DNA of 64,000 nucleotides, from NCBI RefSeq assembly GCF_001936475.1, contig NZ_MSPQ01000006.1:186001-250000 (forward strand). Direction: 5' to 3'. Below are positions 9,549-18,049 of the stretch, piece after piece. A program made the translations under genes and the position numbers. This DNA is from Algoriphagus marinus. Its GTDB lineage: Bacteria > Bacteroidota > Bacteroidia > Cytophagales > Cyclobacteriaceae. Position 1 is the stretch's first letter. Each line of letters starts with the position of its first letter. The notes beneath the pieces are model-generated. The model was not told where the DNA came from. It ran no database searches and was given only the letters and a program-made list of their open reading frames with translations.

Positions 9549-11963
9549 TCACTCGCTCTTCAAGCTTTCCACTGGATTCATCATTGCAGATCGAATCGAT
9601 TGAAAACTCACAGTAATCATCGCAATCATCAAAGCCACAAGGCCAGTCACTGCAAAGTACCACCATTTCAGTTCGATTTTGAAGGCGAAATTCTCCAGCC
9701 AGGCATTGGATAAGTATAGACTAAGAGGAATAGAAATTAGAATCGCAAGCAAAACTGTCTTGCCAAAATCCTTCGAAAGCAAAGTAACTATACTCCAATC
9801 AGTTGCCCCCATTGTCTTGCGAATACCAATTTCCTTTGTTCGCTGTTCTGTCATAAAAGCAGTAAGACCATACAAACCAAGACAAGCTATAAATATTGCC
9901 AACAAGGCAAAACCTATGATGATGTTTGCCACACGCTCTTCCTTCTCATAATTCCGCTGAAAATCCTGATCCAAAAATGAATAGATAAATGGATCAGCTA
10001 TATTGGTTTTATCCCAGATTGACTCTGCACTGGCTAGCACTTCGTTTGTATTAGCTCCTGCAAAATTAGCGATCAGGTAACCGCCTCTATTTTCCTTGAT
10101 AAATGCATAGGGATTAATCTTGGTATGAAGACTTTGGTAGTTAAAATCCTTTACCACTCCTACGATTTCAAGAGTGTTTAACTCTCCTCTCCAATCGAAG
10201 TGAACCTTTCTTCCTACGGCATCATCCAGTTCATATCCCAAGGATTTTAAAGCTGACTCATTCAAAATTATCATTGGATATTCAAAGGTATACTCTTTGG
10301 TAAAAGATCTTCCTTCCAGTATTTGAAATCCAAGCGTCTCTATAAAATCATCGCCAACAAAAGCATTGGTGATATTGACTACATCGTCAACTGTTTTACC
10401 ATCTGCATAATACATCATGCTCTCAATGCTCTCAATACCGGGATAAGTCGTTGCCAAGGTTACCGATTTTACACTTGAATTTTGCATTAAACCCGCTTTG
10501 AGCACATCATACTTTGAAACAGCATCCTCGCTCTTGAGCGGTAAGATCAATTGCTGTTCTTTATTGAAGCCTAGGTCTTGACTTTGGACAAAGTCCAACT
10601 GATTCTTGATCACAAAAACCATTAAGATCAGACAAGCTGAAATAGCAAACTGGAAAACAACGAGCACCTGACGAAGTGAAAAACCCGACAATTTCCCTTT
10701 GAATTTTCCTTTCAAAACAGAACTTGGTGTGAAAGCCGAGAGGAAAAAAGCAGGATAGGTTCCGGCGAGCAAACCAGCTACAATAGCCAGCAAGAAGATC
10801 GCAATTAAAGGGAATGATCGTTGGTATAAATCGAGCTCTTTGCCTGTCAAGTCATTGAAATAAGGCATCAAAAACGAAGCGAGAAGAAAAGCTATAATCA
10901 ATCCAATCAGGGAAATGATTATAGATTCTCCCAAAAACTGTCCAACCAATCCCCCTTTTTTCGCGCCTAAAAGTTTCCGAATCCCCACTTCTTTTGATCG
11001 TTTTTCGGATCGGGCCGTGGCCAAATTCATAAAGTTGATACAAGCGATCAAAAGGATAAATCCTGCCACCAACCCAAACACATACAGAGTCGTCATATTA
11101 CCAGTAACCCCTAGTTCATATTCTATATTGGAGTGTAAATAAATATCTTGCAAAGGTTGCAAGAACAGACTTTTCTCGACTCCCATAGCCTTCAAATCAG
11201 CTGCTCCATGCTTGTCAAAAAAAGCAGGAAGTTTGGCTTCAAAAACGTTGGGTTCTGTATTTGGCTTTAGCTTCACATAGGTGTAGAAGATATTGTTGGC
11301 AGCCCAACTCGTCATGCGCTTGACACCATTTCCAATGTCGTTATTTTCCATCGACAGGAAATAATTCGCATCGATATGGGATTGCCGGTTGCGATCTTCG
11401 AATACTCCCGTAATGGTATAATCGAAGTCTCCAAAAGGCAGACCGATAGTTATTGACTGATTCAAAGGATCGGTTTCTCCAAAAAACTTTTCGGCAAGCG
11501 AAGCAGATAGAATAACTGAATTAGGAGCTTGCAAAGCATTGGAGAGAATTCCTCTTACAAATTCATATTCTATAACATCAAAAAAGGTAGAATCCACATA
11601 GTACCCTTTGGTCTCATAAAATTGCTTGACTTCCCCATTGCTTTCACTTTTCAGAAGCATTTGGTCTAGTTCCGGGAACTTCATGATTCTTGTAGAATTC
11701 TCGACTTCCTCAAAATCATTTTTCAATCCTTCTGCCAGTGGGCCAGGACTTCCTGCCCATTTAGTATCAGGAGTTTCCAAGGCTACACGATAAATTCGAT
11801 CTCCATCTTTAATGCTTTGATCGAACGACAATTCATCAAAAATAAATAGTCCGATCAGCAAACAAGCCGCCAAGCCTACAGCCATCCCCAACACATTGAT
11901 CACTGTAAGCGACTTATGCTTTTTGAGGTTTCTTAGGGAAATTTTAATGTTATTTTTCAACAT
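9549..11963 (-). CDS. MacB/FtsX-like ABC transporter permease (804 aa)
   Basis: It begins MLKNNIKISLRNLKKHKS and ends NPVESLKSE. Parts in order: N-terminal membrane helix, MacB-type periplasmic domain, first FtsX block with SKEVGIRKLLGAKKGGLVGQF, second periplasmic domain, and last FtsX block with TKEIGIRKTMGATDWSIV. It lacks any nucleotide-binding domain. It stands behind its own sigma-54-like promoter (12119-12134), with a leader of about 145 nt whose first part is a CTACTTCC-type low-complexity repeat. Expected to be an inner-membrane permease energised by a separate ATPase; substrate unknown. Confidence 0.93.
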   Translation of the reverse strand: MLKNNIKISLRNLKKHKSLTVINVLGMAVGLAACLLIGLFIFDELSFDQSIKDGDRIYRVALETPDTKWAGSPGPLAEGLKNDFEEVENSTRIMKFPELDQMLLKSESNGEVKQFYETKGYYVDSTFFDVIEYEFVRGILSNALQAPNSVILSASLAEKFFGETDPLNQSITIGLPFGDFDYTITGVFEDRNRQSHIDANYFLSMENNDIGNGVKRMTSWAANNIFYTYVKLKPNTEPNVFEAKLPAFFDKHGAADLKAMGVEKSLFLQPLQDIYLHSNIEYELGVTGNMTTLYVFGLVAGFILLIACINFMNLATARSEKRSKEVGIRKLLGAKKGGLVGQFLGESIIISLIGLIIAFLLASFLMPYFNDLTGKELDLYQRSFPLIAIFLLAIVAGLLAGTYPAFFLSAFTPSSVLKGKFKGKLSGFSLRQVLVVFQFAISACLILMVFVIKNQLDFVQSQDLGFNKEQQLILPLKSEDAVSKYDVLKAGLMQNSSVKSVTLATTYPGIESIESMMYYADGKTVDDVVNITNAFVGDDFIETLGFQILEGRSFTKEYTFEYPMIILNESALKSLGYELDDAVGRKVHFDWRGELNTLEIVGVVKDFNYQSLHTKINPYAFIKENRGGYLIANFAGANTNEVLASAESIWDKTNIADPFIYSFLDQDFQRNYEKEERVANIIIGFALLAIFIACLGLYGLTAFMTEQRTKEIGIRKTMGATDWSIVTLLSKDFGKTVLLAILISIPLSLYLSNAWLENFAFKIELKWWYFAVTGLVALMIAMITVSFQSIRSAMMNPVESLKSE

Positions 11964-12071
11964 TTTAATAGAATTTGAAAATTGAAAGATTGAATATACT
12001 CGTCCTAGCGAAGGGCATCAGGATTGGATATGCCACAAGAGTCATCTTGCCCTGAAGCAATCTTTACACGC

Positions 12072-12116
12072 CCCTACTTCCACACCTCCTACTTCCCACT
12101 TCCAACCTCCAACTTC
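12072..12116. repeat. Low-complexity degenerate tandem repeat (CTACTTCC unit)
   Basis: Imperfect repeats such as CTACTTCCACACCTCCTACT lie directly downstream of the -12 element at 12119. They would therefore form the first bases of the leader of the 804-residue permease transcript. The same unit occurs at 16820-16877, 23231-23261, 33674-33740 (inverted) and 34171-34209. Confidence 0.6.
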
Positions 12117-12118
12117 AA

Positions 12119-12209
12119 TCCCATATTTATGCCATCCCAAAACCCTCAAAGCAGCATCCTCGGGCAAGAAAAGCGAAAAGTAATAAAATCAATCGGACAA
12201 TTTTGTTCG
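12119..12209 (-). promoter_or_regulatory. Sigma-54-like promoter plus upstream inverted repeat, for the 804-aa permease
   Basis: TGGCATAAATATGGGA (12134 to 12119 on the minus strand) gives the -24/-12-type element. CGGACAATTTTGTTCG (12194-12209) is the upstream inverted repeat, followed by CAGTGGGCAATAAG. The spacing from the -24 T to the repeat centre is 67.5 bp, as at 5656 and 8498. Confidence 0.75.
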
Positions 12210-12235
12210 CCAGTGGGCAATAAGGACTGAGGATC

Positions 12236-12875
12236 CCAGAACTTCGAAGGTTGTTTTTTAGGATTTGGCAGTTAGTTTTTTTTTGTTCTGCCTTTAAGAT
12301 TTCTGATTTTAGCTTTCTGACTTCAAACTAATTTTCCCCGCTCGCCATAATTCACCTGTGTAACTAAATCTAACTAAGTATTTTGAGAAGCTTTTTGGAG
12401 GAGATCGAAGGTATTTTTTTTGTGGGACAAAAAGAATGAAAGGTACATCTACTTGTCCGATTTGGGCATATAGAAGCACAAAAGGTATAGCAATAAACAA
12501 GTTAGCAACAATGCCCTTTCTTAACCCGACAAATACTCCAAGACAACAAAATAGTGTTCGAAAAATCTCACTAATTAAGTTTCACCCCGAGGACAACTAA
12601 TCATTTCTTTATACAACATGGACTTGAAAAATGAAAGATAGAATTGGGACTGGACTCGGCTGACGAGCAAAGACTCGTCTAAAAAATCCCCACCGCACGG
12701 CAACCTAAAATAATTCTCGCCAATGCCATTGGAACTTGCCATTGCCGCTTATGCTACCGCGACACCAGAGCAATGCCAAGAGCCAGACCAACCCCATAGC
12801 AAATCAATCTTTTGAATATTACCACTCAGGCAGTTAACTTTATAACAGAAATACAAATAATAAAAAAGAGTCTCA
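12236..12875. other. Gene-free 640-bp gap with a segment shared with 27119-27178
   Basis: No convincing coding region. At 12375-12433 a stretch containing AGAAGCTTTTTGGAGGAGAT matches a stretch at 27119-27178 with few differences. Both lie about 150-175 bp beyond an upstream inverted repeat. A small hairpin GACGAG-N6-CTCGTC lies near 12672. The promoter of the following sigma-factor operon should be at the right end but was not identified with confidence. Confidence 0.55.
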
Positions 12876-13416
12876 GTGACGGACAACGCTCATTTCGAAT
12901 CAATTTACCACGAGTTCAAGAGCCTTGTCTTCAATGTTTGCCTGCACTATGTATTGAACAGAGAAGATGCACAGGATGTGGCGCAGGAAGTGTTTGTTAA
13001 AATCTATCACAATCTTCATAAGTATAATCCAGACGCAGCATCCTTAAAAAACCTGGATTTACCGTATAGCCATCAACCAGTCACTTGATTTTCTGAAAGC
13101 TAAAAAATCAAAGAAACGGTTTGGATTTTTAACTTCTCTATTTGGTTCTGATTCGAACGAACCAATCCATGATGTTGGGCTAGCAAACCATCCCGGGATC
13201 GAATTGGAGGATCGAGAAAGCTTGGAAAAGCTGATGCTTATTATCCAAAACTTGCCCGAAAAACAAAAAACTGCAATTATCTTAACTAAAATTGAGGACC
13301 GCCCTCAGCAAGAAGTAGCAGAAATCATGGGCACAAGTGTCAAAGCCGTGGAGTCTCTCATTCAGCGAGCAAAAGCACAAATCGAAAAACAATTGAAAAG
13401 GAGCGAAGGATTTTAA
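12876..13416 (+). pseudogene. ECF-type sigma-70 family factor, reading frame broken by one base
   Basis: The first part, from a GTG start (MTDNAHFESIYHEFKSLVF), covers sigma region 2 with the core motif NREDAQDVAQEVFVKIYHNL. The second part (EDRESLEKLMLIIQNLPEKQ onward) is region 4 with the helix-turn-helix PQQEVAEIMGTSVKAVESLI. The two are in different frames. Removing one A from the A6 run at 13046-13051 joins them through LKTWIYRIAINQSLDFLKAK, the expected end of region 2, giving a normal protein of about 180 residues. The shift needed is +1 in a homopolymer, so a sequencing or assembly error is the simplest explanation; true inactivation or slippage is possible. It heads an operon with a single-membrane-span protein and a CnrX/CpxP-like protein. 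Confidence 0.8.
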
Positions 13417-13449
13417 AAAATCTATCGTATTACATTACAACAAGAGGTT

Positions 13450-13719
13450 ATGAACATCGACCAAAAATTGGAATCACTTAAGCGAATAAAAAGGGTGGAA
13501 CCACCAGCTTTTTTATTTACACGCATTATGGAGCAGGTGAAACCAAAACCACAGGCACCTTTGACTTGGCGTTTAGCATTTGCAGGCGTATCTATCGCCA
13601 TTTTCTGCATCAATGCATTCATTCTATTTAATTCTTCTGATTCCAAAGACAACATAAGCGTGGAAGTAATTGTAAATACTATGGAATTATCAACCTTAAA
13701 CGACCTCTATCATGAGTAA
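13450..13719 (+). CDS. Small single-span membrane protein, candidate anti-sigma factor (89 aa)
   Basis: The protein has a basic N-terminal part (residues 1-45, including LKRIKRVEPPAFLFTRIMEQ), one hydrophobic segment at about 46-62 and a short outer tail. It lies 33 bp after the sigma-factor gene and overlaps the next start codon by 8 bp. Short N-in membrane proteins at this place in an operon usually hold the sigma factor at the membrane (compare CnrY in the CnrYXH system). I see no zinc-finger anti-sigma motif (HxxxCxxC). The role is inferred from position and topology only. Confidence 0.7.
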   Translation: MNIDQKLESLKRIKRVEPPAFLFTRIMEQVKPKPQAPLTWRLAFAGVSIAIFCINAFILFNSSDSKDNISVEVIVNTMELSTLNDLYHE

Positions 13720-14197
13720 AACAAAATTGCTTAGCATAGCGGTGATAGGCTTATTGATCCTCAACCTTTCCCTTATTGGTTTTCATTTCCTTAGAAAACC
13801 GATAAGACCACAAGATAGACCTATTGGACAAGCTCCTCCGGAACGTTTTCGACCACAAAATGAAATCATTGCAAGTCTGCGGTTTGATGACATTCAGGTG
13901 AAAAAATACGAAGTTCTGATTGATGAGCACCAAGAATCGGTAAAAGCACTTAACGATAGTATTCGGAATGTAAAAAGCCTGCTTTATCAAATGCTGAACT
14001 CAGAAAATGATGCTGCAAAAGATTCCCTAATTACAAAAATCGGCTCACTACAAAAGAATATTGAGCGAACGCATTACGAGCATTTCGTCGAAATAAAAAA
14101 ACTTTGTAATACTGACCAGCTTAGAAATTTCGAAGAGTTGACCACCCGACTGGCGGGTTTCTTTGGCAGCACAGATCAAAATAGACCCAGAAAGTAA
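13712..14197 (+). CDS. Membrane-anchored periplasmic helical protein of the CnrX/ZraP/CpxP type (161 aa)
   Basis: An N-terminal membrane anchor (about residues 5-27) is followed by a proline-rich linker and a mostly helical, charged periplasmic domain. The C-terminal part LCNTDQLRNFEELTTRL matches the LTPEQRxxF-like motif of the metal-sensing/resistance family (ZraP, CnrX, Spy, CpxP). Several histidines and one cysteine could bind metal. The start ATG overlaps the stop of the candidate anti-sigma gene. In the CnrYXH system the equivalent protein senses metal and releases the sigma factor; the same role here is an inference from family and gene order. Confidence 0.75.
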   Translation: MSKTKLLSIAVIGLLILNLSLIGFHFLRKPIRPQDRPIGQAPPERFRPQNEIIASLRFDDIQVKKYEVLIDEHQESVKALNDSIRNVKSLLYQMLNSENDAAKDSLITKIGSLQKNIERTHYEHFVEIKKLCNTDQLRNFEELTTRLAGFFGSTDQNRPRK

Positions 14198-14386
14198 TTG
14201 ATTTAGAAGCGGGTTTTTTGTGTGGTAGTTTACCTTCTAATTCCCTATATCCTTTAGCATATCAACTTTTTTACCTCGAGCTAGCCGATTTTTCAAACCC
14301 GATGAAATAAAAATTTTACTAAAAAACGACCCACCCCGAAGGATTAGCCGAGTAAGCTCGTATCAGTGTATATAAACAACACTCTT

Positions 14387-15169
14387 ATGACTAAACCTAA
14401 TTCGATTTCAAAACTTTCTTCATTTGCCCTAGGCTTGATGCTCATAGTGATTGTCTCTTGCGGCAATGAAGATCCAGTCCCCTCCACTCCAGACCCTACC
14501 CCAGAGGGAGGCACAGTTTCTATCAAAGATGTAGTAAGTGCTAATTACAAAAGCGCTGTAACCCTAACAGTAGGAACTAGCAGTATTACACTTAGATCTG
14601 AAGGAGTACCTGACCATCCATCCCCTTATTGGGGAGAAGGAAATTCACTTTTCGAAGAACAAAGAGCTGGAGGAACCCTTAATCCCGGTCGCATAGCAAC
14701 ACAAAACTATTCCATGACTATTGAAATATTTCCTACAGAAGCTAGCTCCAAAGAAGCTACTTCATTAGGACCTATAGGTATGGCCTTGAACGGTGTTCCC
14801 ATTTACAATGACAGGGAGGGTGGAAATGTACCAGTAGATGAAGGAGTTCTTGGCTCATTTGACAGGGCAGGTGCACATCCAGGGCCGGGAAATACCTACC
14901 ATTACCATACCACAGGCGATTTTACAGGAAACGACAACGCTAATCTTATCGGGTTTTTAAGGGATGGTTTCCCCATCTATGGAAGAAAAGATGTAGATGG
15001 AAGTTATCCTTCGAATTTGGATTCACATGGCGGGCATGCGGGTACTACAGGAGAATTTAGTACTGCAATATACCACTATCATGCCTCCAACGTCGCCTAC
15101 TTAAATTCAAGGTTCTACATTTTAAAAGCCGGAAGCTATCATGGTACTAAAGGCACCTTTACTAATTAA
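14387..15169 (+). CDS. YHYH-domain lipoprotein (260 aa)
   Basis: The ATG at 14387 is preferred over an in-frame GTG at 14366 because it places the signal peptide at the N-terminus; the lipobox is VIVSCG, giving a lipidated cysteine near residue 25. The mature part carries the histidine-rich motifs that name the YHYH family: HPGPGNTYHYHTTG (about residue 170) and IYHYHAS (about 228), plus SHGGHAG between them. The family's biochemical function is not established; the paired histidines suggest metal binding. Its stop overlaps the next gene by 29 bp, and the neighbourhood (CnrX-like sensor, SCO protein) points to metal handling in the envelope. That is inference. Confidence 0.85.
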   Translation: MTKPNSISKLSSFALGLMLIVIVSCGNEDPVPSTPDPTPEGGTVSIKDVVSANYKSAVTLTVGTSSITLRSEGVPDHPSPYWGEGNSLFEEQRAGGTLNPGRIATQNYSMTIEIFPTEASSKEATSLGPIGMALNGVPIYNDREGGNVPVDEGVLGSFDRAGAHPGPGNTYHYHTTGDFTGNDNANLIGFLRDGFPIYGRKDVDGSYPSNLDSHGGHAGTTGEFSTAIYHYHASNVAYLNSRFYILKAGSYHGTKGTFTN

Positions 15170-15704
15170 GGTTAGTTTTTTCGGTAGCATCCTAGTCTTA
15201 TTTGTTAGCCTGGGATGCGCCGAAAAAAAAGAACAGGTTGACCAGCCATTCCTCTTTCCAGCTGTTGATATTTCGCAAATTCCCATGGACACGATTTCTT
15301 CTTTTGATTCAGATCTGCGATTGGACAATGGGATTTACTATTTTAAAGACAGGCCCTTCTCAGGCTTTATAAGGGAAGTTTATGAAAATGGCTCATTGAA
15401 AAACATAGGTTCTAATTACCTAGGAATGCAACATGGAATTACCAAAACGTATTATCCAGACGGAAGCTTGCGGGATAGTAGGAGTTACAAAGAAAACATT
15501 GGCTATGGTAGACACTATGGCTACTGGGCAAATGGAAATATGAAATTTGACTATACCTATTACTACGACAAACGCGAGGGAATACAAAAGCAATGGTATG
15601 AAAGCGGTAGTGCCTATGCATTTTTGAATTTTAAAGATGACAAGGAGTATGGGCTACAGCAAGCTTGGCGCGAAAACGGAAAGCCTACATCAACTACGAA
15701 GTGA
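15141..15704 (+). CDS. MORN-repeat-like (YwqK-type) lipoprotein, C-terminus altered by a frameshift
   Basis: A signal peptide with lipobox FVSLGC is followed by repeats of the type NGSLKNIGSNYLGMQHG, DGSLRDSRSYKE and YWANGNMKFDYTYYYDKREG. These are MORN-like strands found in YwqK-type proteins, typically predicted surface lipoproteins without a proven function. The annotated frame ends at 15704, but inserting one base in the A-run at 15680-15682 continues the repeat pattern as AYINYEVRDGFRYGLQKSS to a natural stop at 15808, 8 bp before the next gene. The downstream extension is therefore probably part of the real gene. The start overlaps the YHYH gene by 29 bp, indicating one operon. Confidence 0.75.
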   Translation: MVLKAPLLIKVSFFGSILVLFVSLGCAEKKEQVDQPFLFPAVDISQIPMDTISSFDSDLRLDNGIYYFKDRPFSGFIREVYENGSLKNIGSNYLGMQHGITKTYYPDGSLRDSRSYKENIGYGRHYGYWANGNMKFDYTYYYDKREGIQKQWYESGSAYAFLNFKDDKEYGLQQAWRENGKPTSTTK

Positions 15705-15816
15705 GAGATGGGTTTCGCTACGGGCTACAAAAATCATCTTTGTGTTACACACTTGAAGATGAGAAAGTAAAATCCAGGGCACTCAAAGAAGTCGCTCTAA
15801 AGAAATAAAATCACCA

Positions 15817-16458
15817 ATGCCCATGTCTCAACGCACCATCTTAAAATGTAGCTCATTTATTACCATAACCTTGGCTTTATTTGCTTGTCAATCAAAACCA
15901 CAAAGAACACTTCCATATTACGATACGCCAGACTTCACACCCAAATGGGAGATAAATGAAAACTTTCATCAGATCAGGTCATTTAGTTTAGTCAACCAAG
16001 AGAACCAGACATTTACAGAGGCAGACATCGAAGGAAAAATATGCGTTGTGGATTTTTTCTTTACCTCTTGCCCTGGTATTTGTCCCAAAATGGCCGCCAA
16101 CATGGTTGACTTGCAAAAGGTATTTTTGGATGATGACGAGATCTTATTGCTTTCACACAGCGTTACGCCAGACTTTGACAGCGTTTTTGTGCTCAAACAA
16201 TACGCAGCCGAAAAGGGCGTTGACTTTTCCCGATGGAAATTGCTGACTGGGGAACGTAGTGAAATTTATGACCTTGGCAGGAAGTATTACTTTGTCGAAG
16301 AGGATGAAGGAATTCTTCGGACAGAAGACTATTTTCTACACACTGAGAATTTTATATTGATAGACAAGCAGCGCCACATCCGTGGCATTTATAATGGCCT
16401 TGACCCTAACAGTATCCAATCGCTTATAGCTGATATAAAAGTATTGGAAGCGGAGTAA
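15817..16458 (+). CDS. SCO1/SenC family lipoprotein (213 aa)
   Basis: Signal peptide with lipobox LFACQ, then a thioredoxin-like SCO domain. The copper-binding CxxxC is present as TSCPGICPKM (about residues 83-92), and the distal histidine lies in YFLHTENF (about 174). In the family these residues bind copper for delivery to cytochrome oxidase CuA or act in thiol-disulphide exchange. The gene is last in the operon with the sigma factor, CnrX-like sensor and YHYH lipoprotein, so a copper-related envelope response is a reasonable inference. A second in-frame ATG two codons downstream is an equally good start. Confidence 0.9.
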   Translation: MPMSQRTILKCSSFITITLALFACQSKPQRTLPYYDTPDFTPKWEINENFHQIRSFSLVNQENQTFTEADIEGKICVVDFFFTSCPGICPKMAANMVDLQKVFLDDDEILLLSHSVTPDFDSVFVLKQYAAEKGVDFSRWKLLTGERSEIYDLGRKYYFVEEDEGILRTEDYFLHTENFILIDKQRHIRGIYNGLDPNSIQSLIADIKVLEAE

Positions 16459-16579
16459 GAAGAAGTGATTATTGGATTTTATTCATCTTCCCCTCTCTAT
16501 GTAGTCAAATCCTTACTGTAGACTGGGTGGGATTTGTAATTCCACCCTAATATCGTTACCATTTGTAATGGGCAAAAAG

Positions 16580-16606
16580 CCTTCGAGGTGGAAAAAACCT
16601 CGAAGG
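16580..16606. repeat. Dispersed hairpin repeat CCTTCGAGGT/ACCTCGAAGG, copy 1
   Basis: Two perfectly complementary 10-base arms surround a 7-base loop. Closely related hairpins occur at 28242-28272 and 47477-47509. All are intergenic. It follows the SCO gene and may act as an mRNA 3' end structure, but its dispersal suggests a REP-like repeat. Confidence 0.7.
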
Positions 16607-16785
16607 TTAATCAAGCCCTCAACGATAAATCAAATACTTCCTCCTCATTTCCTAATAAACCGAAAGCTCTGGCTCCCAGCCTACTCGGATGGTTTCCATA
16701 GGAACATCGTCGATGAGTTGCTGTCTGAAGTCACCACGTCCAATCTGGATTTCGATGTTGTTCATTTGATGCAGGTCGGTGTCCG

Positions 16786-16877
16786 ATGTCCAGTGTTGGT
16801 TGTCGGTTATCGGTCGACTCCTACTCCTTCCTCCAACTTCCTTACTTCCAACCTCCTACCTCCTGACTTCCTACTTC
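16786..16877. repeat. Low-complexity degenerate repeats (GTTGGTTGTCGG and CTACTTCC units)
   Basis: Two repeat units stand side by side: TGTTGGTTGTCGGTTATCGG, then CTCCTTCCTCCAACTTCC and related copies. The patch runs directly into the stop codon of the DUF4097-type gene at 16871. Confidence 0.6.
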
Positions 16878-17816
16878 CCTTCAAACTCCAGATTAATACT
16901 TCCACCGGAGCTTTGCAAAGTCACGGGGATTCCACCTCCGTTGATTTTACCAATCACTTTATCCTTCTTTTGCTCTCCACTGAAATTACTAAGCGAAGTA
17001 TTCACTCGACCGCCTCTAAGGTCTAAGTCTAATCCCAAACCCGTTGGAACAACCGCTGTAATACTTCCACCACTACTTTTCATTGTGAGCCCTTTTTCCA
17101 GATTGGATAGCTGAGCTTTAATCGAACCACCACTTGTGCTTGCATTAATACTTCCATCAATTTCCTCTAATGAAACAGAGCCTCCAGAAGAGCCAATCGA
17201 AATATCCCCTGCGACTTGACTGATTTTGACCGAACCTCCACTAGTCTGCACAGAAACATTTCCTCTAAATTCTTCTAAGCGTAAAGAGCCACCAGAGCTT
17301 CTTGTAACTAGCTCTCCCTCACTTTTAGACACTTTAATACTACCTCCACTTGTGTTAATTTCATGCTCTCCGGTAAGTTCAGCCAAAGAAATAGAGCCGC
17401 CACTTGAATTAATGTTTGTGGACATATTGTGAGGAACTGAGATTTTAAAAGCGAGATTTAATCGGTTATCCGAATTCCATCCCCAGCTTCCACTTTTCTT
17501 GGCTTTGAGCGAAATGGTATTTCCGTCTTGAGAAAAATCCAGGTCATACTCTTCCAAGAGTTCTTCTACTTCGGCATTTTCTCGATCTATTTCTTTACCC
17601 CTGAATTTGACATACATATCGATAGTAACTGTATTTCCCGATGTCCCGGAGACGGACTGAGGAGCCTGATGTTTCTACTTTGAGATCACCCGGACCATTG
17701 ATAGAGAAACTTTGGCTTAAATAAGGCTCCCCCTCAAATTGAAAAGAAGTAGCATTAGTACAACTAGCAGTGACTAGAAAGAAAATTAAAACAAATAGCG
17801 ATTGAAGATTTTTCAT
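16871..17816 (-). pseudogene. DUF4097/head-GIN-type lipoprotein, reading frame broken by one base
   Basis: The N-terminal piece starts at the ATG at 17816 (MKNLQSLFVLIFFLVTASCT), with a lipoprotein signal. The C-terminal piece, ending at 16871, is a beta-helix-like ladder with a GGS motif in nearly every rung: SSGGSISL, TSGGSIKV, SSGGSLRL, TSGGSVKI, SSGGSVSL, TSGGSIKA, SSGGSITA. The pieces are in different frames; dropping one base near 17655-17660 joins GDLKVETSGSS to SVSGTSGNTVTIDMYVKFRG, the expected pattern. The family is predicted to be a cell-surface, adhesin-like or stress-linked protein. It has its own sigma-54-like promoter at 17850-17865, identical in layout to those of the permeases. 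Sequence error or genuine decay cannot be told apart here. Confidence 0.75.
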
Positions 17817-17849
17817 AGGTGGTTTTTTATAGTATTTCGATTTCTTTAA

Positions 17850-17941
17850 TCCCACATTTATGCCATCCTAAAAGACTACCAGAGCTTTCTATTCCATCAT
17901 TTTAGAAATCAAGGCATTTCTTAGACGGACACTTTTGTTCG
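17850..17941 (-). promoter_or_regulatory. Sigma-54-like promoter plus upstream inverted repeat, for the DUF4097-type gene
   Basis: TGGCATAAATGTGGGA (17865 to 17850 on the minus strand) and CGGACACTTTTGTTCG (17926-17941), followed by CTGACGGGCAAAAAA. The distance from the -24 T to the repeat centre is 68.5 bp. This site shows that the regulon reaches beyond the permeases. Confidence 0.75.
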
Positions 17942-18049
17942 CTGACGGGCAAAAAATCACCCACCTTTTAAAGTCAAAAATTTTATTTCATAAAGTAGAA
18001 AGGAATGGCAGTTGAAACCTTAAGAAAAAAAGACTACCTATTCCGAATT

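Noticed and set aside
12024-12230. Plus-strand open frame of 68 codons over the promoter region at 12119-12209
   Set aside because: It consists of low-complexity repeat and regulatory sequence and has no protein-like composition.
13044-13052. AAAAAAC as a programmed -1 frameshift site in the sigma-factor gene
   Set aside because: A -1 shift leads to a stop within a few codons; the restoring shift is +1, so the heptamer is coincidental.
16568-17026. Plus-strand open frame overlapping the DUF4097-type gene
   Set aside because: It includes repeat sequence and the antisense of the GGS ladder, and has no family resemblance.
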